A stretch of DNA of 64,000 nt, taken from assembly GCF_000428785.1 (NCBI RefSeq), contig NZ_KE386799.1, forward strand, positions 33,081 through 97,080. The letters are read 5' to 3'. The notes beneath the pieces were generated by a model, which was not told where the DNA came from, did not search any database, and saw nothing but the letters and a program-made list of their open reading frames with translations. The DNA comes from Conchiformibius kuhniae DSM 17694. GTDB lineage: Bacteria; Pseudomonadota; Gammaproteobacteria; Burkholderiales; Neisseriaceae. The position numbers were made by a program, and so were the translations under genes. Shown one piece after another: positions 7,811-16,258 of the stretch. Every line of letters starts with the position of its first letter. Position 1 is the first letter of the stretch.

Positions 7811-9331
7811 TTAGGCATTACGGAAAGGATTGTGGGAAATGCACAATTTGGCTTTTTCCGGTTCTTTTTGATTGCGCTCAAATATCAATTTTTCAAAGAA
7901 ATGCTGATACGGCATCGCGCCAGGCGACAAATAAATTTTACGCAAATGGGCAAGCGGCGGCTCGTCATAATTTACATACAACCAATTATTCTTAAAATCG
8001 GTTTGAATATATTCATCGCCCCAATCGGCAATATAAAAAACGCGGCACTCCTGCTCTTCCTGAAATGCGGCGTGTTTAACCAGATATTTCAATGGCAATA
8101 AAATAAAATCAATGGCTTCTGACAATTTTTCATCGTCTTTATACTCTTTTAATCCCGCTAAAATGGTTTGGATATGGTTCAATTTTTCCGCAACAATCTT
8201 TTGTTTATCTTCAATCATTTTTTGATACGCTAACCATTTGTCCGTTGCCTCTTGTCCGTATTCCCGATAAAACGTTACCTCATCGCGACAAGCCAAGCGC
8301 ACATAGCCGCTTTTTTCATCAATATAAATACAACGGTATAAAGGCAGCAAGCCGATGCCTGATGGGGCGGGTTTGGCTTCGGCTGGTTTATCCGGTTTGT
8401 TCATATCGGCAGACAAAGCCATGCTTTGATGCGTATTGAGATTGATAGAAGCAAAATTCAATGGACTTTGGTTAAAAAATGCCTTATCCAACACCATGCT
8501 GCAACCTGTCGCTTCTTTGCCGCCCTCTTTTCCGTATAGGCGGAACTGGTTCAAGCTGTCGTGATTGAAAGTAAAGCAACTGATAAATACGGCATGATTG
8601 CCGTGTTCTGCAAAAGGGTTGTTTAAATAACGATGAAGAATTTTGCCTTCGGTGGGGTCATTGACGTTGGCAACGGTGTTTAAACGGAATGCCGATTCTC
8701 CCATAAGTAACGAATGCGCGGTGGAAGGACGGGTGTAATGGGAGAATTGGCGTTCGATTTCCGAGCTGTTTTGACCCACACGCAAATTTTCTAAAATATC
8801 CTGAATAATCCAAAAAATTTTTAATAAATCAGCAGTTTTTTCTGAATGGAGAACTCTCCCTATCCCTTCATAGATAAAACCGAATTCTACAGATAAATAA
8901 GCTCGCTCTATGTTGCTCCAAGCCTGACGGGCATCATCAAATTGTTCTTTCCCCATAAATAGTAAACCGAGATGAAATTGTGCATTAGTATATTGTTCAG
9001 GCTCATCTTCGCGCTTAACGTTTTCCCAAGCTTTTTGGGCTTTGTCCGCTTGATTTTGATTACCAAATAAAATCCCAAGATGGAATTGTGCCCTAGCATA
9101 ATATTTAGGCGAATCTGTATATTGAATATTTTGATAGGCTTTTTGGGCTTTACTTAATTGATTGAGTTCTTCAAAACATATCCCCAAAAAGGTTTGCGCT
9201 AAAACATAAACTTCAGCATCATCTTCGCGCCGAATGCTTTGCCAAGCTTCAATCGCTTCATTGATTTTATTTTGTTCATACAATTCATAAGCTTTTTGAA
9301 AAATACTTTCTGCTTTTTGTTTTGTATCCAT
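7811..9331 (-). CDS. TPR/Sel1-repeat protein with DUF2971 domain
   Basis: 506 residues. The first half holds four to five degenerate TPR units of 36-38 residues, recurring as AQFHLGILF and AQFHLGLLF with a following KAWENVKRED or QAWSNIERA phrase. The C-terminal half, from about residue 205, is a DUF2971 domain (FSHYTRPSTAHSLL, NDPTEGKILHRYL, REYGQEATDKWLAYQKM). The codon use and base composition are clearly more AT-rich than those of its neighbours, which suggests horizontal acquisition. ATG 9331 follows AAAGGT. DUF2971 proteins are common in accessory islands and their function is unknown. It is followed after 20 nt by the DUF2130 gene. Confidence 0.75.
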   Translation of the reverse strand: MDTKQKAESIFQKAYELYEQNKINEAIEAWQSIRREDDAEVYVLAQTFLGICFEELNQLSKAQKAYQNIQYTDSPKYYARAQFHLGILFGNQNQADKAQKAWENVKREDEPEQYTNAQFHLGLLFMGKEQFDDARQAWSNIERAYLSVEFGFIYEGIGRVLHSEKTADLLKIFWIIQDILENLRVGQNSSEIERQFSHYTRPSTAHSLLMGESAFRLNTVANVNDPTEGKILHRYLNNPFAEHGNHAVFISCFTFNHDSLNQFRLYGKEGGKEATGCSMVLDKAFFNQSPLNFASINLNTHQSMALSADMNKPDKPAEAKPAPSGIGLLPLYRCIYIDEKSGYVRLACRDEVTFYREYGQEATDKWLAYQKMIEDKQKIVAEKLNHIQTILAGLKEYKDDEKLSEAIDFILLPLKYLVKHAAFQEEQECRVFYIADWGDEYIQTDFKNNWLYVNYDEPPLAHLRKIYLSPGAMPYQHFFEKLIFERNQKEPEKAKLCISHNPFRNA

Positions 9332-9405
9332 GTTTTTTTACCTTTCATTCATAAAATATCAACTTTACAGGCAGCCCGCACGTTTTCAAGCTGCCTGAAA
9401 CCCGT

Positions 9406-10857
9406 TCACACCGCTTCCAACACCCATTCGCGCCCCAATTTGCGCCATTGCTCGCGTTCGGCGTGCAGCGCGGACGAGGTAAGCGGGTTGCCGTCCAGCC
9501 ACGCGCCGTTCAGATGCAGCACGCATGCGCCGTTTTCGCAGTGCAGACGGGCATCGGGCGGCAGCGCATCGGGCAGACGGGCACGGCAGAACAGTACCGC
9601 CAAGCGCAATGCCAGCACCGCCCGCCACAATTTGTCGTCATTGCCGAGCAAATCCGCCATTTTTTTCAAGTCGCCGCGCTGTCCCAATGCCAGTTTTGCC
9701 AATAATTGCTGTTCGGGTCGGGAAAATCCGGGCATATCCGCCTGTTCCAAAATATAGGCGGAATGTTTGTGGTAGGCGGTGTGGGCGATGTCCAAGCCGA
9801 TTTCATGCAGCATCGCCGCCCAACGCAGGTAATGGTTGGTTTCGCCGAACAAACGCGCCGCCAAATCCGCCACCCGCGCCGCCTGTTTGCTGCTGACGTG
9901 GTAACGGCTTTGGAATTGGCGCACGGTTTGTTCGCGCATGTCGGTGTCGGGTTTGCGCCCAATCAGGTCGTAAAACACGCCGTCCCGCAAGGCGGCTTCG
10001 GTAAAGCCCATTTCGGCAATGTCCAGTTCTTCAAACACCGCCGTCAATACGGCCAGCCCGCCCGCAAACACGTCCACGCGCTCGGGTTTCAAGCCGTCCA
10101 ATTTGGCTTTTTTTACGCCGCCCGCCGCGATGATGCGTTCCGCCAGCACGCGCATTGCGCCCGCCGTGATGCGGTTGCCCAAGCCTTCGGCGGCAATCAC
10201 GGCAGCGATGGATTTTGCCGTGCCGGAAGTGCCGAGCGTGATGTCCCAACCTTCGCGTTTGTAGAATTTGGCGATGCGTTGGATTTCGCTGCGGGCGGCG
10301 TTCACGGCTGCCTGAAAGGTTTTGCGGTTGGTTTTGTCGGCGAAAAAGCGCACGGAGTAGCTGACGCAGCCGAGCGGCAGGCTTTCGGTCAAAACGGGTT
10401 GCAGGCTGCTGCCGATGACGAATTCGGTGCTGCCGCCGCCGATGTCCACCACCAGCATTTTGCGCCCTTCGGCGGGATAGGTGTGCACCACGCCGGTGTA
10501 AATCAGCCGCGCTTCCTCGCGTCCGGCAATCACTTCAATCGGAAAACCCAAAGCGGCTTCCGCCTGCGGCAGAAAACCGGCGATGTTTTTCGCCACGCGG
10601 AAGGTGTTGGTGGCAACGGCGCGGACGCAGGCGGGGTCAAAACCGCGCAGCCGTTCGCCAAACTGTGCCAAGCATTCCAGCGCACGGGCTTGCGAGGCTT
10701 GGTCGAGGTATTTCTGTTCGTCCAAACCGGCGGCGAAACGCACCATGTTTTTAATGTTTTCAATAATCTGGATTTGTCCGTCCCGAATTTGGCAGATTTG
10801 CAGACGGAAGCTGTTGGAGCCCAAATCAACGGAGGCGAGCATGGGGGCGGTATTCAT
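9406..10857 (-). CDS. ppx: Exopolyphosphatase (Ppx/GppA family)
   Basis: Hydrolyses terminal phosphates of inorganic polyphosphate (possibly also pppGpp), cytoplasmic. The ASKHA fold is visible: phosphate-binding DLGSNSFRLQ near residue 11, VDIGGGSTEFVIG near 140, and a C-terminal HD-like helical domain (YLRWAAMLHEIGLDI). The length of 483 residues is normal. The start is the ATG at 10857 rather than the GTG one codon earlier, because three other genes share the same leader (AAAAGGAATTNTG directly before ATGAA). An imperfect inverted pair of uptake-like words at about 9368-9400 may act as terminator. Confidence 0.93.
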   Translation of the reverse strand: MNTAPMLASVDLGSNSFRLQICQIRDGQIQIIENIKNMVRFAAGLDEQKYLDQASQARALECLAQFGERLRGFDPACVRAVATNTFRVAKNIAGFLPQAEAALGFPIEVIAGREEARLIYTGVVHTYPAEGRKMLVVDIGGGSTEFVIGSSLQPVLTESLPLGCVSYSVRFFADKTNRKTFQAAVNAARSEIQRIAKFYKREGWDITLGTSGTAKSIAAVIAAEGLGNRITAGAMRVLAERIIAAGGVKKAKLDGLKPERVDVFAGGLAVLTAVFEELDIAEMGFTEAALRDGVFYDLIGRKPDTDMREQTVRQFQSRYHVSSKQAARVADLAARLFGETNHYLRWAAMLHEIGLDIAHTAYHKHSAYILEQADMPGFSRPEQQLLAKLALGQRGDLKKMADLLGNDDKLWRAVLALRLAVLFCRARLPDALPPDARLHCENGACVLHLNGAWLDGNPLTSSALHAEREQWRKLGREWVLEAV

Positions 10858-10967
10858 CACAATTCCTTTTCGGTTTGAACCGCGCCGTCAATGGCGGTGA
10901 AAGGCGCGTATGGTAGCGCAATTTGCGGCGTGTGAACAATCGGATTGGCAAGCGTGCGTGCGGGCGC

Positions 10968-10991
10968 AAAAAAGCTGCCCGTGCGGGCAGC
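10968..10991 (-). terminator. Rho-independent terminator of putA
   Basis: GCTGCCC-GCAC-GGGCAGC hairpin (10974-10991) followed on the minus strand by T6. It lies 21 nt past the putA stop. Confidence 0.85.
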
Positions 10992-11012
10992 CTGTCATGA
11001 TGGTGCGGGCAA

Positions 11013-14000
11013 TCAGGCGCAAACGCCGTCTTCCGACATCGCCATCAGGCGGGCGTTGCCGCCTGCGGCGGCGGTGTTGGTGCTGGTGCTGTGTTCGTAA
11101 AACAGGGGCAGCACGTCCACGCCGTTTTGCGCGTCCGCAAGCCGCAGCAATGCGCCTTCGCGGGCGGCAAATTCGATTTTGCGCTCGGGCGGCAAGCCGT
11201 CCAGTGTCAGCACGCAGGCGGCGGTGTGTGCGGAATGCGGGTCGGTGGCAAGCAGCCCGTCCGCATCGGGGGCGAAGCGGGCGAGCGGGTGGTTGATGTC
11301 CACCACCGTTTGCATGCCGGAAAGTGCCAGCCAAATCAAGGCTTCCCATGCGCGTTCGCCCGCGCCGTCCGCCAGATACACCCGTGCGGGCGCGTGCCAC
11401 GACAAGATGTTTTCCTCACCGGTGGGGCCGGGCAACAGGGATTGGGCGTGGCGCAGGGTGTGCAAACGCGCTTGCCCCAGCACCGCGCCGAGCCGCAAAC
11501 GTGCCGCTTGGTCGAAGTCTTGGCGGGCGAGCAAGCGTTCCAACACGGTGGCGGCGCGGGTGTCTGCTTCACCGTGGCGGGTGAGCGCCGGCATCTGCCA
11601 CGCGCCTTTGCTCAAGCGTTGCAGGTAAAACGGCCCGCCCGCTTTCGGGCCGGTGCCGGACAAGCCGTGTCCGCCGAAAGGCTGCACGCCCACCACCGCG
11701 CCGACAATATTGCGGTTCACATACAGATTGCCCGCCGCCAGACTGTCGCGCACAAACGCCACCGTTTCATCAATACGGCTGTGCACCCCGCCCGTGAGCG
11801 CGTAGCCTTTGGCGTTGATTTGGCGGATAAGCTGCGGCAGGTGTTCGCGGCGGTAACGCACCACGTGCAGCACCGGCCCGAACACTTCGCGTTGCAGTTG
11901 GTCCAGATTGTCCAACTCAAACAACACGGGCGCGACAAACGTGCCTTTGGCGGCGTGTTCGGGCAGCCTGATTTCGTGGAACGACTTCGCCACGCCTTTC
12001 ATTTTATCAATATGCGCCAACAAATTGGCTTGTGCTTCCGCATCAATCACCGGCCCGATGTCGGTGTCCAAACGGCGCGGGTCGCCCACGCGCAACTCGT
12101 TCATCGCGCCCTTAATCATGGCAATCAGGCGGTCGGCGGCTTCCTCCTGCACGCACAACACCCGCAGCGCGGAACAGCGTTGCCCCGCGCTGTCAAAAGC
12201 CGAGTTCAGCACGTCGGCGCACACCTGCTCCGCCAACGCGCTGCTGTCGGCAATCAGCGCGTTTTGTCCGCCCGTTTCCGCAATCAGTACCGGCAAATCA
12301 TCGCGTTGCGCCAAACTTTGGTTAATCAGCCGCGCCACTTCGGTGGAGCCGGTGAAAATCACGCCGTTGATGCGCGAATCCTGCGTGAGCGCCGCGCCCA
12401 CGTCGCCCGCGCCGAGTACCAGTTGCAGGGCTTTGGCGGGAATGCCCGCTTCGTGCAGCAGTTGCACGGCGCGGTAGGCAATCAGGCAGCTTTGTTCGGC
12501 AGGTTTGGCAACCACGGTGTTGCCCGCCGCCAACGCCGCCACCACTTCGCCGACAAAAATCGCCAACGGGAAATTCCACGGGCTGACCGCCGCCACCGTG
12601 CCGATGGGGGCGCGTCCGGCGCAAGTGTTTTCCGCTTCGGCGGCGTAGTAACGGCAAAAATCCACCGCTTCGCGCACTTCCGCCACCGCATTCGGCAGGG
12701 TTTTGCCCGCTTCGCGCACCGCCAACATCATCAGTTCGGGCGCGTGCCGTTCCAGCAAGTCGGCAAAACGGCGCAAACATTCGGCACGCTCGGCGGCGGA
12801 AGTTTGCGCCCAATTTTTTTGCGCGGCACACGCCGAACCGACCACCGCCGCCACCGCGTCCGCCGTCAAAAACGCCGCCGTGCCGACCACATCGTCATGG
12901 TTGGCAGGATTCAACACATCGTGCGGCGCGGCGACATCGGCTTTTTTCAGGCGCGGCGACACCAAAGGCTTGGCGGCAACGCGGGTTTGCACGGCTTGGT
13001 TCAACGCCGTTTGCAGGGCGTGTAAATCCGCTTCGTTGCTGAAATCAAAGCCTTGCGAATTTTGTCGTGCTGCGCCGTATAAATCGCGGGGAAGCGGCAC
13101 GGCAGCGTGCATGGCGCCGCCCGTTGCCCGCGCCGCTTCCACCGGCGAACGCAGCAGCGTGTCCAAATCGGTTCGCTCGTCCACAATCTGATTGACGAAA
13201 GATGAGTTTGCGCCGTTTTCCAGCAGTCGGCGCACCAAATACGCCAGCAGCGTTTCGTGCGTGCCGACAGGGGCGTAGACGCGCACGCGGCAGGTGTCGG
13301 CATCGACCACTTGGTCATAAAGGGTTTCGCCCATGCCGTACAGGCATTGAAATTCAAAATGTTTGCCTTTGCCCATTTGCGCCACCGTTGCCAAAGTCAG
13401 CGCGTTGTGGGTGGCAAACTGCGGATAAACCGCGTCTTGCGCGTCCAAGAGCTTGCGGGCGCACGCCAAATACGACACATCGGTGTGCGCCTTGCGGGTG
13501 TAAACGGGATAGCCGTCCAAACCGTCTGTTTGCGCCCATTTGATTTCGCTGTCCCAATACGCGCCTTTGACGAGGCGAATCATCAGTTTGCGCCCGTTGT
13601 GCCGCGCCAAGTCCACCAAGTAATCAATCACAAAGGGGGCGCGTTTCTGATACGCCTGCACCACGAAGCCGATGCCGTCAAAGCCCGCCAAGTCGGGGTC
13701 GGACAACAGTTTTTCCATCAAATCCAGCGACAGTTCCAAGCGGTTGGCTTCTTCGGCATCGATGTTTAAACCGATGTTGTAGGTTTTTGCCAAAACAAAC
13801 AGTTGTTTCAGGCGCGGATAGAGTTCGTCCAACACGCGTTGGTGTTGGGCGCGGACGTAGCGCGGGTGAATGGCGGAGAGTTTGACGGAAATGCCGTTGC
13901 CCGCATACACGCCCGCGCCGGCAGCGTCTGTGCCGACGGCGTGAACGGCGTTGATGTAGTCTTGATAATAGCGTTCGGCATCGGCTTGGTTCATCGCCGC

Positions 14001-14624
14001 CTCGCCGAGCATGTCAAACGAGAAACGGTAGCCGCGCTGTTCGGCAGCTTTGCCGTTTTTCAAAGCAGCATCAATGGTTTCGCCGCTTACGAATTGTTTG
14101 CCGAGCAAGCGCATGGCGTAGTCCACCGCTTTGCGTATCAAGGGCATGCCGCCTTTGCCGAGCAAACGGTTCAGGCTGCCTGAAAGCGTGTCGGCGGCGG
14201 GGGCGGCGGTGAGTTTGCCGGTGAGCAGCAAGCCCCACGATGCGGCGTTCACAAACAGGGACGGGCTGTTGCCCAAATGCGCCGCCCAGTCGCCGCCGGA
14301 AAGTTTGTCGCGAATCAGCAGGTCGCGGGTGGCGGCATCGGGAATGCGCAACAAGGCTTCGGCAAGGCACATCAGTGCGATGCCTTCTTCGCCCGACAGG
14401 GCAAATTCGTGCATCAGCGCATCGACGCCGTTTGCCTTGCTGCGTGTGGCGCGGATTTCGCGCATCAGTGTGTGGGCGTGGTTGCGTGCCGCCTGTTCGT
14501 CTTCGGGCGGCAGCGCCGCCGTTTCCAGCAGTTCGGCAAGGGCTTGCGCTTCATCGCGGCGGTAGGCGGCGGTGACGGCGCGGCGCAGGGGAGGGGCATC
14601 ATCGGCAAGGGCAAATCGGAACAT
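11013..14624 (-). CDS. putA: Bifunctional proline dehydrogenase / glutamate-semialdehyde dehydrogenase PutA
   Basis: Oxidises proline to glutamate in two channelled steps (FAD-dependent PRODH, then NAD-dependent P5C dehydrogenase), a peripheral membrane enzyme. 1203 residues: helical N-terminal arm, PRODH barrel to about residue 470 with RLVKGAYWDSEIK near 350, and an ALDH domain with FTGSTEVARLI, ETGGQNALI (general base Glu near 781) and the nucleophilic Cys in SAGQRCSAL near 815. A C-terminal ALDH-like tail follows. It lacks the ribbon-helix-helix DNA-binding domain of enteric PutA, so it is not an autorepressor; the Neisseria enzyme is similar. An uptake sequence occurs inside at 14173-14184. 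Single-gene transcript. Confidence 0.96.
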   Translation of the reverse strand: MFRFALADDAPPLRRAVTAAYRRDEAQALAELLETAALPPEDEQAARNHAHTLMREIRATRSKANGVDALMHEFALSGEEGIALMCLAEALLRIPDAATRDLLIRDKLSGGDWAAHLGNSPSLFVNAASWGLLLTGKLTAAPAADTLSGSLNRLLGKGGMPLIRKAVDYAMRLLGKQFVSGETIDAALKNGKAAEQRGYRFSFDMLGEAAMNQADAERYYQDYINAVHAVGTDAAGAGVYAGNGISVKLSAIHPRYVRAQHQRVLDELYPRLKQLFVLAKTYNIGLNIDAEEANRLELSLDLMEKLLSDPDLAGFDGIGFVVQAYQKRAPFVIDYLVDLARHNGRKLMIRLVKGAYWDSEIKWAQTDGLDGYPVYTRKAHTDVSYLACARKLLDAQDAVYPQFATHNALTLATVAQMGKGKHFEFQCLYGMGETLYDQVVDADTCRVRVYAPVGTHETLLAYLVRRLLENGANSSFVNQIVDERTDLDTLLRSPVEAARATGGAMHAAVPLPRDLYGAARQNSQGFDFSNEADLHALQTALNQAVQTRVAAKPLVSPRLKKADVAAPHDVLNPANHDDVVGTAAFLTADAVAAVVGSACAAQKNWAQTSAAERAECLRRFADLLERHAPELMMLAVREAGKTLPNAVAEVREAVDFCRYYAAEAENTCAGRAPIGTVAAVSPWNFPLAIFVGEVVAALAAGNTVVAKPAEQSCLIAYRAVQLLHEAGIPAKALQLVLGAGDVGAALTQDSRINGVIFTGSTEVARLINQSLAQRDDLPVLIAETGGQNALIADSSALAEQVCADVLNSAFDSAGQRCSALRVLCVQEEAADRLIAMIKGAMNELRVGDPRRLDTDIGPVIDAEAQANLLAHIDKMKGVAKSFHEIRLPEHAAKGTFVAPVLFELDNLDQLQREVFGPVLHVVRYRREHLPQLIRQINAKGYALTGGVHSRIDETVAFVRDSLAAGNLYVNRNIVGAVVGVQPFGGHGLSGTGPKAGGPFYLQRLSKGAWQMPALTRHGEADTRAATVLERLLARQDFDQAARLRLGAVLGQARLHTLRHAQSLLPGPTGEENILSWHAPARVYLADGAGERAWEALIWLALSGMQTVVDINHPLARFAPDADGLLATDPHSAHTAACVLTLDGLPPERKIEFAAREGALLRLADAQNGVDVLPLFYEHSTSTNTAAAGGNARLMAMSEDGVCA
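14173..14184 (+). repeat. DNA uptake sequence (AG-sim dialect), inside putA
   Basis: AGGCTGCCTGAA within the palindrome TTCAGGCTGCCTGAA. Confidence 0.8.
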
Positions 14625-14701
14625 GGTTTTACGGTCAAAAAGCGTTATCCAAACCCGATGATTTTAACAAATCCCCGCCGCAAACGCGAATGACGGGCAA
14701 C

Positions 14702-14731
14702 AAAAAACCGCGCCGCAGAACGGTGGCGCGG
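14702..14731 (-). terminator. Terminator of the XRE-like gene
   Basis: CCGCGCC / GGCGCGG stem (14708-14714 with 14725-14731) with a T6 tail on the minus strand, 20 nt past the stop codon. Confidence 0.75.
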
Positions 14732-14749
14732 CACGGCTTTTCACGCGCC

Positions 14750-15184
14750 TTATTGTGCTTGCAGCGATGCCAGCAAACCGCGCAGCAAATCGATTTCGCG
14801 CTGCTGTGCCGCCGTCAAGGCTTCGCACTGCTGCTGTTGCTGCCGCATGATTTCGCCTTGGTGCGCCAATTGCAGCTTCAGCGTTTCGATTTCGTGCAAC
14901 AGGGCTTCTGCGCCGTTGTAATAAGTATGGTGGCTGGGGCTGTCCTTATTCATCAGGCACACCACGCTTTGTTTGACGTCTTTCAAGCGGTTGTTCCGTG
15001 CCAACAGCACCGCACCCGTGTCCACCGTCATCAAATCCGCCGCGTCCATGCCGAACACGGCGGCAATCTGTTGCAAACGCGGAATGTCCAAACGCCGTTT
15101 GCCGCACTTGATTTTCATTTTCATCATAGGGACATTTTGGGCGGGTAAGGGGGACAGTTTGTCTCTGGTGCTTTTTTGCGGCAA
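14750..15184 (-). CDS. XRE-like protein with incomplete helix-turn-helix and coiled-coil tail
   Basis: 144 residues if the TTG at 15184 is the start; ATGs at 15127 and 15124 are alternatives. Residues 27-55 (KIKCGKRRLDIPRLQQIAAV, then FGMDAADLM) match the second half of an XRE/Cro-type domain, whose usual form is a KIE-x-GKRR-type turn followed by the last helix. The preceding helices are shortened by about eight residues and poorly conserved, so DNA binding is doubtful. The C-terminal 60 residues are a Gln/Glu-rich heptad coiled coil. It may be a decayed antitoxin or regulator. No partner gene is adjacent. Confidence 0.4.
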   Translation of the reverse strand: MPQKSTRDKLSPLPAQNVPMMKMKIKCGKRRLDIPRLQQIAAVFGMDAADLMTVDTGAVLLARNNRLKDVKQSVVCLMNKDSPSHHTYYNGAEALLHEIETLKLQLAHQGEIMRQQQQQCEALTAAQQREIDLLRGLLASLQAQ

Positions 15185-15274
15185 TGGCTATGCTTGCAGA
15201 TAAATTGTTTTTCTGTGGCAAGCATGGTTTCTTGCTTTTTCCCAAACCGATTGTGTGAATAAAGGATATGTGTG

Positions 15275-15709
15275 ATGAAATGGAAAAAATACGGCTTTTT
15301 ATTTGTGCCGACCGCTTTGATGCTGACTGCCTCCACGCCCGAACCGACCGATTGGCAAGCCATCGGCGGCAGCCGTGCGGACGGCATTGTGCGCGTGGCA
15401 TACGAACAGCATTTCAAACAAAGGTTGTCGCGCAATGAAAAACAAGCACAAAACGTTGCCTACCACCGTTGCAAAGTGTGGGGCTATACGGGCGCGGAAT
15501 CGTTTGGCGGCAACACGCGCACCTGCATCGACCGCCACCCCAAAGGCGTGTGCGTGGTGTGGCAGCACATACGCGAATACCAGTGTACCGACCACCACAA
15601 CGATGCGCCCGCCGCCAAAAGCAAGGGCAGCCAAGACAACAAAGGCGGCATCATCATCAACTTGAGTCCGGTGAACAAAGTCAATCTGAACAATTCGGCG
15701 GACAAATAA
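15275..15709 (+). CDS. YecR-like exported protein
   Basis: 144 residues from ATG 15275, chosen over the GTG one codon earlier because AAAGGA lies 8 nt upstream. An N-terminal signal segment (KYGFLFVPTALMLTA) is followed by the conserved block of the YecR-like family: WQAIGGSRADGIVRVAYE, WGYTGAESFGG, then spaced cysteines ending WQHIREYQC. YecR of enterics is a lipoprotein in the flagellar regulon; no flagellar genes are seen here. The usual lipobox cysteine is absent (LTASTPEP where LSGC is expected), so this copy is probably soluble periplasmic or anchored by the uncleaved signal. The tail is lysine- and asparagine-rich. Confidence 0.6.
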   Translation: MKWKKYGFLFVPTALMLTASTPEPTDWQAIGGSRADGIVRVAYEQHFKQRLSRNEKQAQNVAYHRCKVWGYTGAESFGGNTRTCIDRHPKGVCVVWQHIREYQCTDHHNDAPAAKSKGSQDNKGGIIINLSPVNKVNLNNSADK

Positions 15710-15769
15710 GGGCTGCCGCCGTTTGGGGCGCAGAATATGCTTTCATTTTTATGCAGTAAAGGAATTTCA

Positions 15770-16015
15770 ATGAATGTATTTTTCAAGAAAACAAGAATGT
15801 TCACATGGCTGGCGCTTGGGTGTTTGGCGGCATGCGCTTCCGAACCGTATTATTTTTGGGAAAAGCAGGGCGTGAGTCAGGCGAAAACCCGTGATGTGTT
15901 GGGCTTTTGCCGTCAGGACGTGGGCGCGGACAGGCTTGCCAAAGCGCAGGCGGAGAAGCTGGTGGGCTATTGTATGCGCTCGAAAGGTTTTGTGCTGAAA
16001 CAAGGCTACCGTTAG
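15770..16015 (+). CDS. Small lipoprotein, unknown function
   Basis: 81 residues from ATG 15770, preceded by AAAGGA. Signal peptide with a clear lipobox LAAC at about residues 19-22 (LALGCLAAC), so a lipid-modified envelope protein is expected. The mature part is about 60 residues with two cysteines (LGFCRQD, VGYCMRSKGF), a spacing seen in several small Neisseriaceae lipoproteins. It follows the YecR-like gene by 60 nt and may be co-transcribed. The TAG stop is the first triplet of repeat E4, so the C-terminus may have been set by that insertion. Confidence 0.7.
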   Translation: MNVFFKKTRMFTWLALGCLAACASEPYYFWEKQGVSQAKTRDVLGFCRQDVGADRLAKAQAEKLVGYCMRSKGFVLKQGYR

Positions 16016-16191
16016 GGCGTGTCATCAATTGACCAAGAAAACACGGCACCGCCATTCCCGCACAGGCGGGAAGCCAAGTCGAAGCACGACAAGACTTGAT
16101 AAAATATGGCTTGCCAAGCATCGGGCAGTGGCTTTCCGTATTCGCAGAAATGACGGTGCAGGGATTTTTCGGTTAATTGGCGACACGCTCC
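16013..16191. repeat. dRS3-containing mobile repeat (copy E4)
   Basis: Starts TAGGGCGTGTCATCAATTG, ends TTAATTGGCGACACGCTC. Carries a partly decayed dRS3 motif near 16053-16072 and a second decayed copy near 16132-16151, with the shared phrases GACTTGATAAAATATGG and GGGCAGTGG. It supplies the stop of the upstream lipoprotein gene. Confidence 0.85.
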
Positions 16192-16211
16192 GGTGCTTTG
16201 TTGAAGCAATC

Positions 16212-16241
16212 ACGCCGTTTCCCCGCAGGAAACGGCGTTTT
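16212..16241 (+). terminator. Hairpin terminator between convergent genes
   Basis: ACGCCGTTTC / GAAACGGCGT 10-bp stem (16212-16221 with 16229-16238) followed by TTTT on the plus strand. It may serve the lipoprotein gene or, less well, the efflux gene from the other side. Confidence 0.55.
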
Positions 16242-16258
16242 GGTATGCCGCGTCGTTA

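Noticed and set aside
9268..11400. Small frames such as 9239-9757 and 10888-11400
   Set aside because: Shadows of ppx and putA or spanning intergenic DNA. No signal, family or start site.
14750..15184. Pairing the XRE-like protein as antitoxin of the orphan HigB
   Set aside because: They are 35 kb apart and the XRE domain is incomplete, so there is no support.
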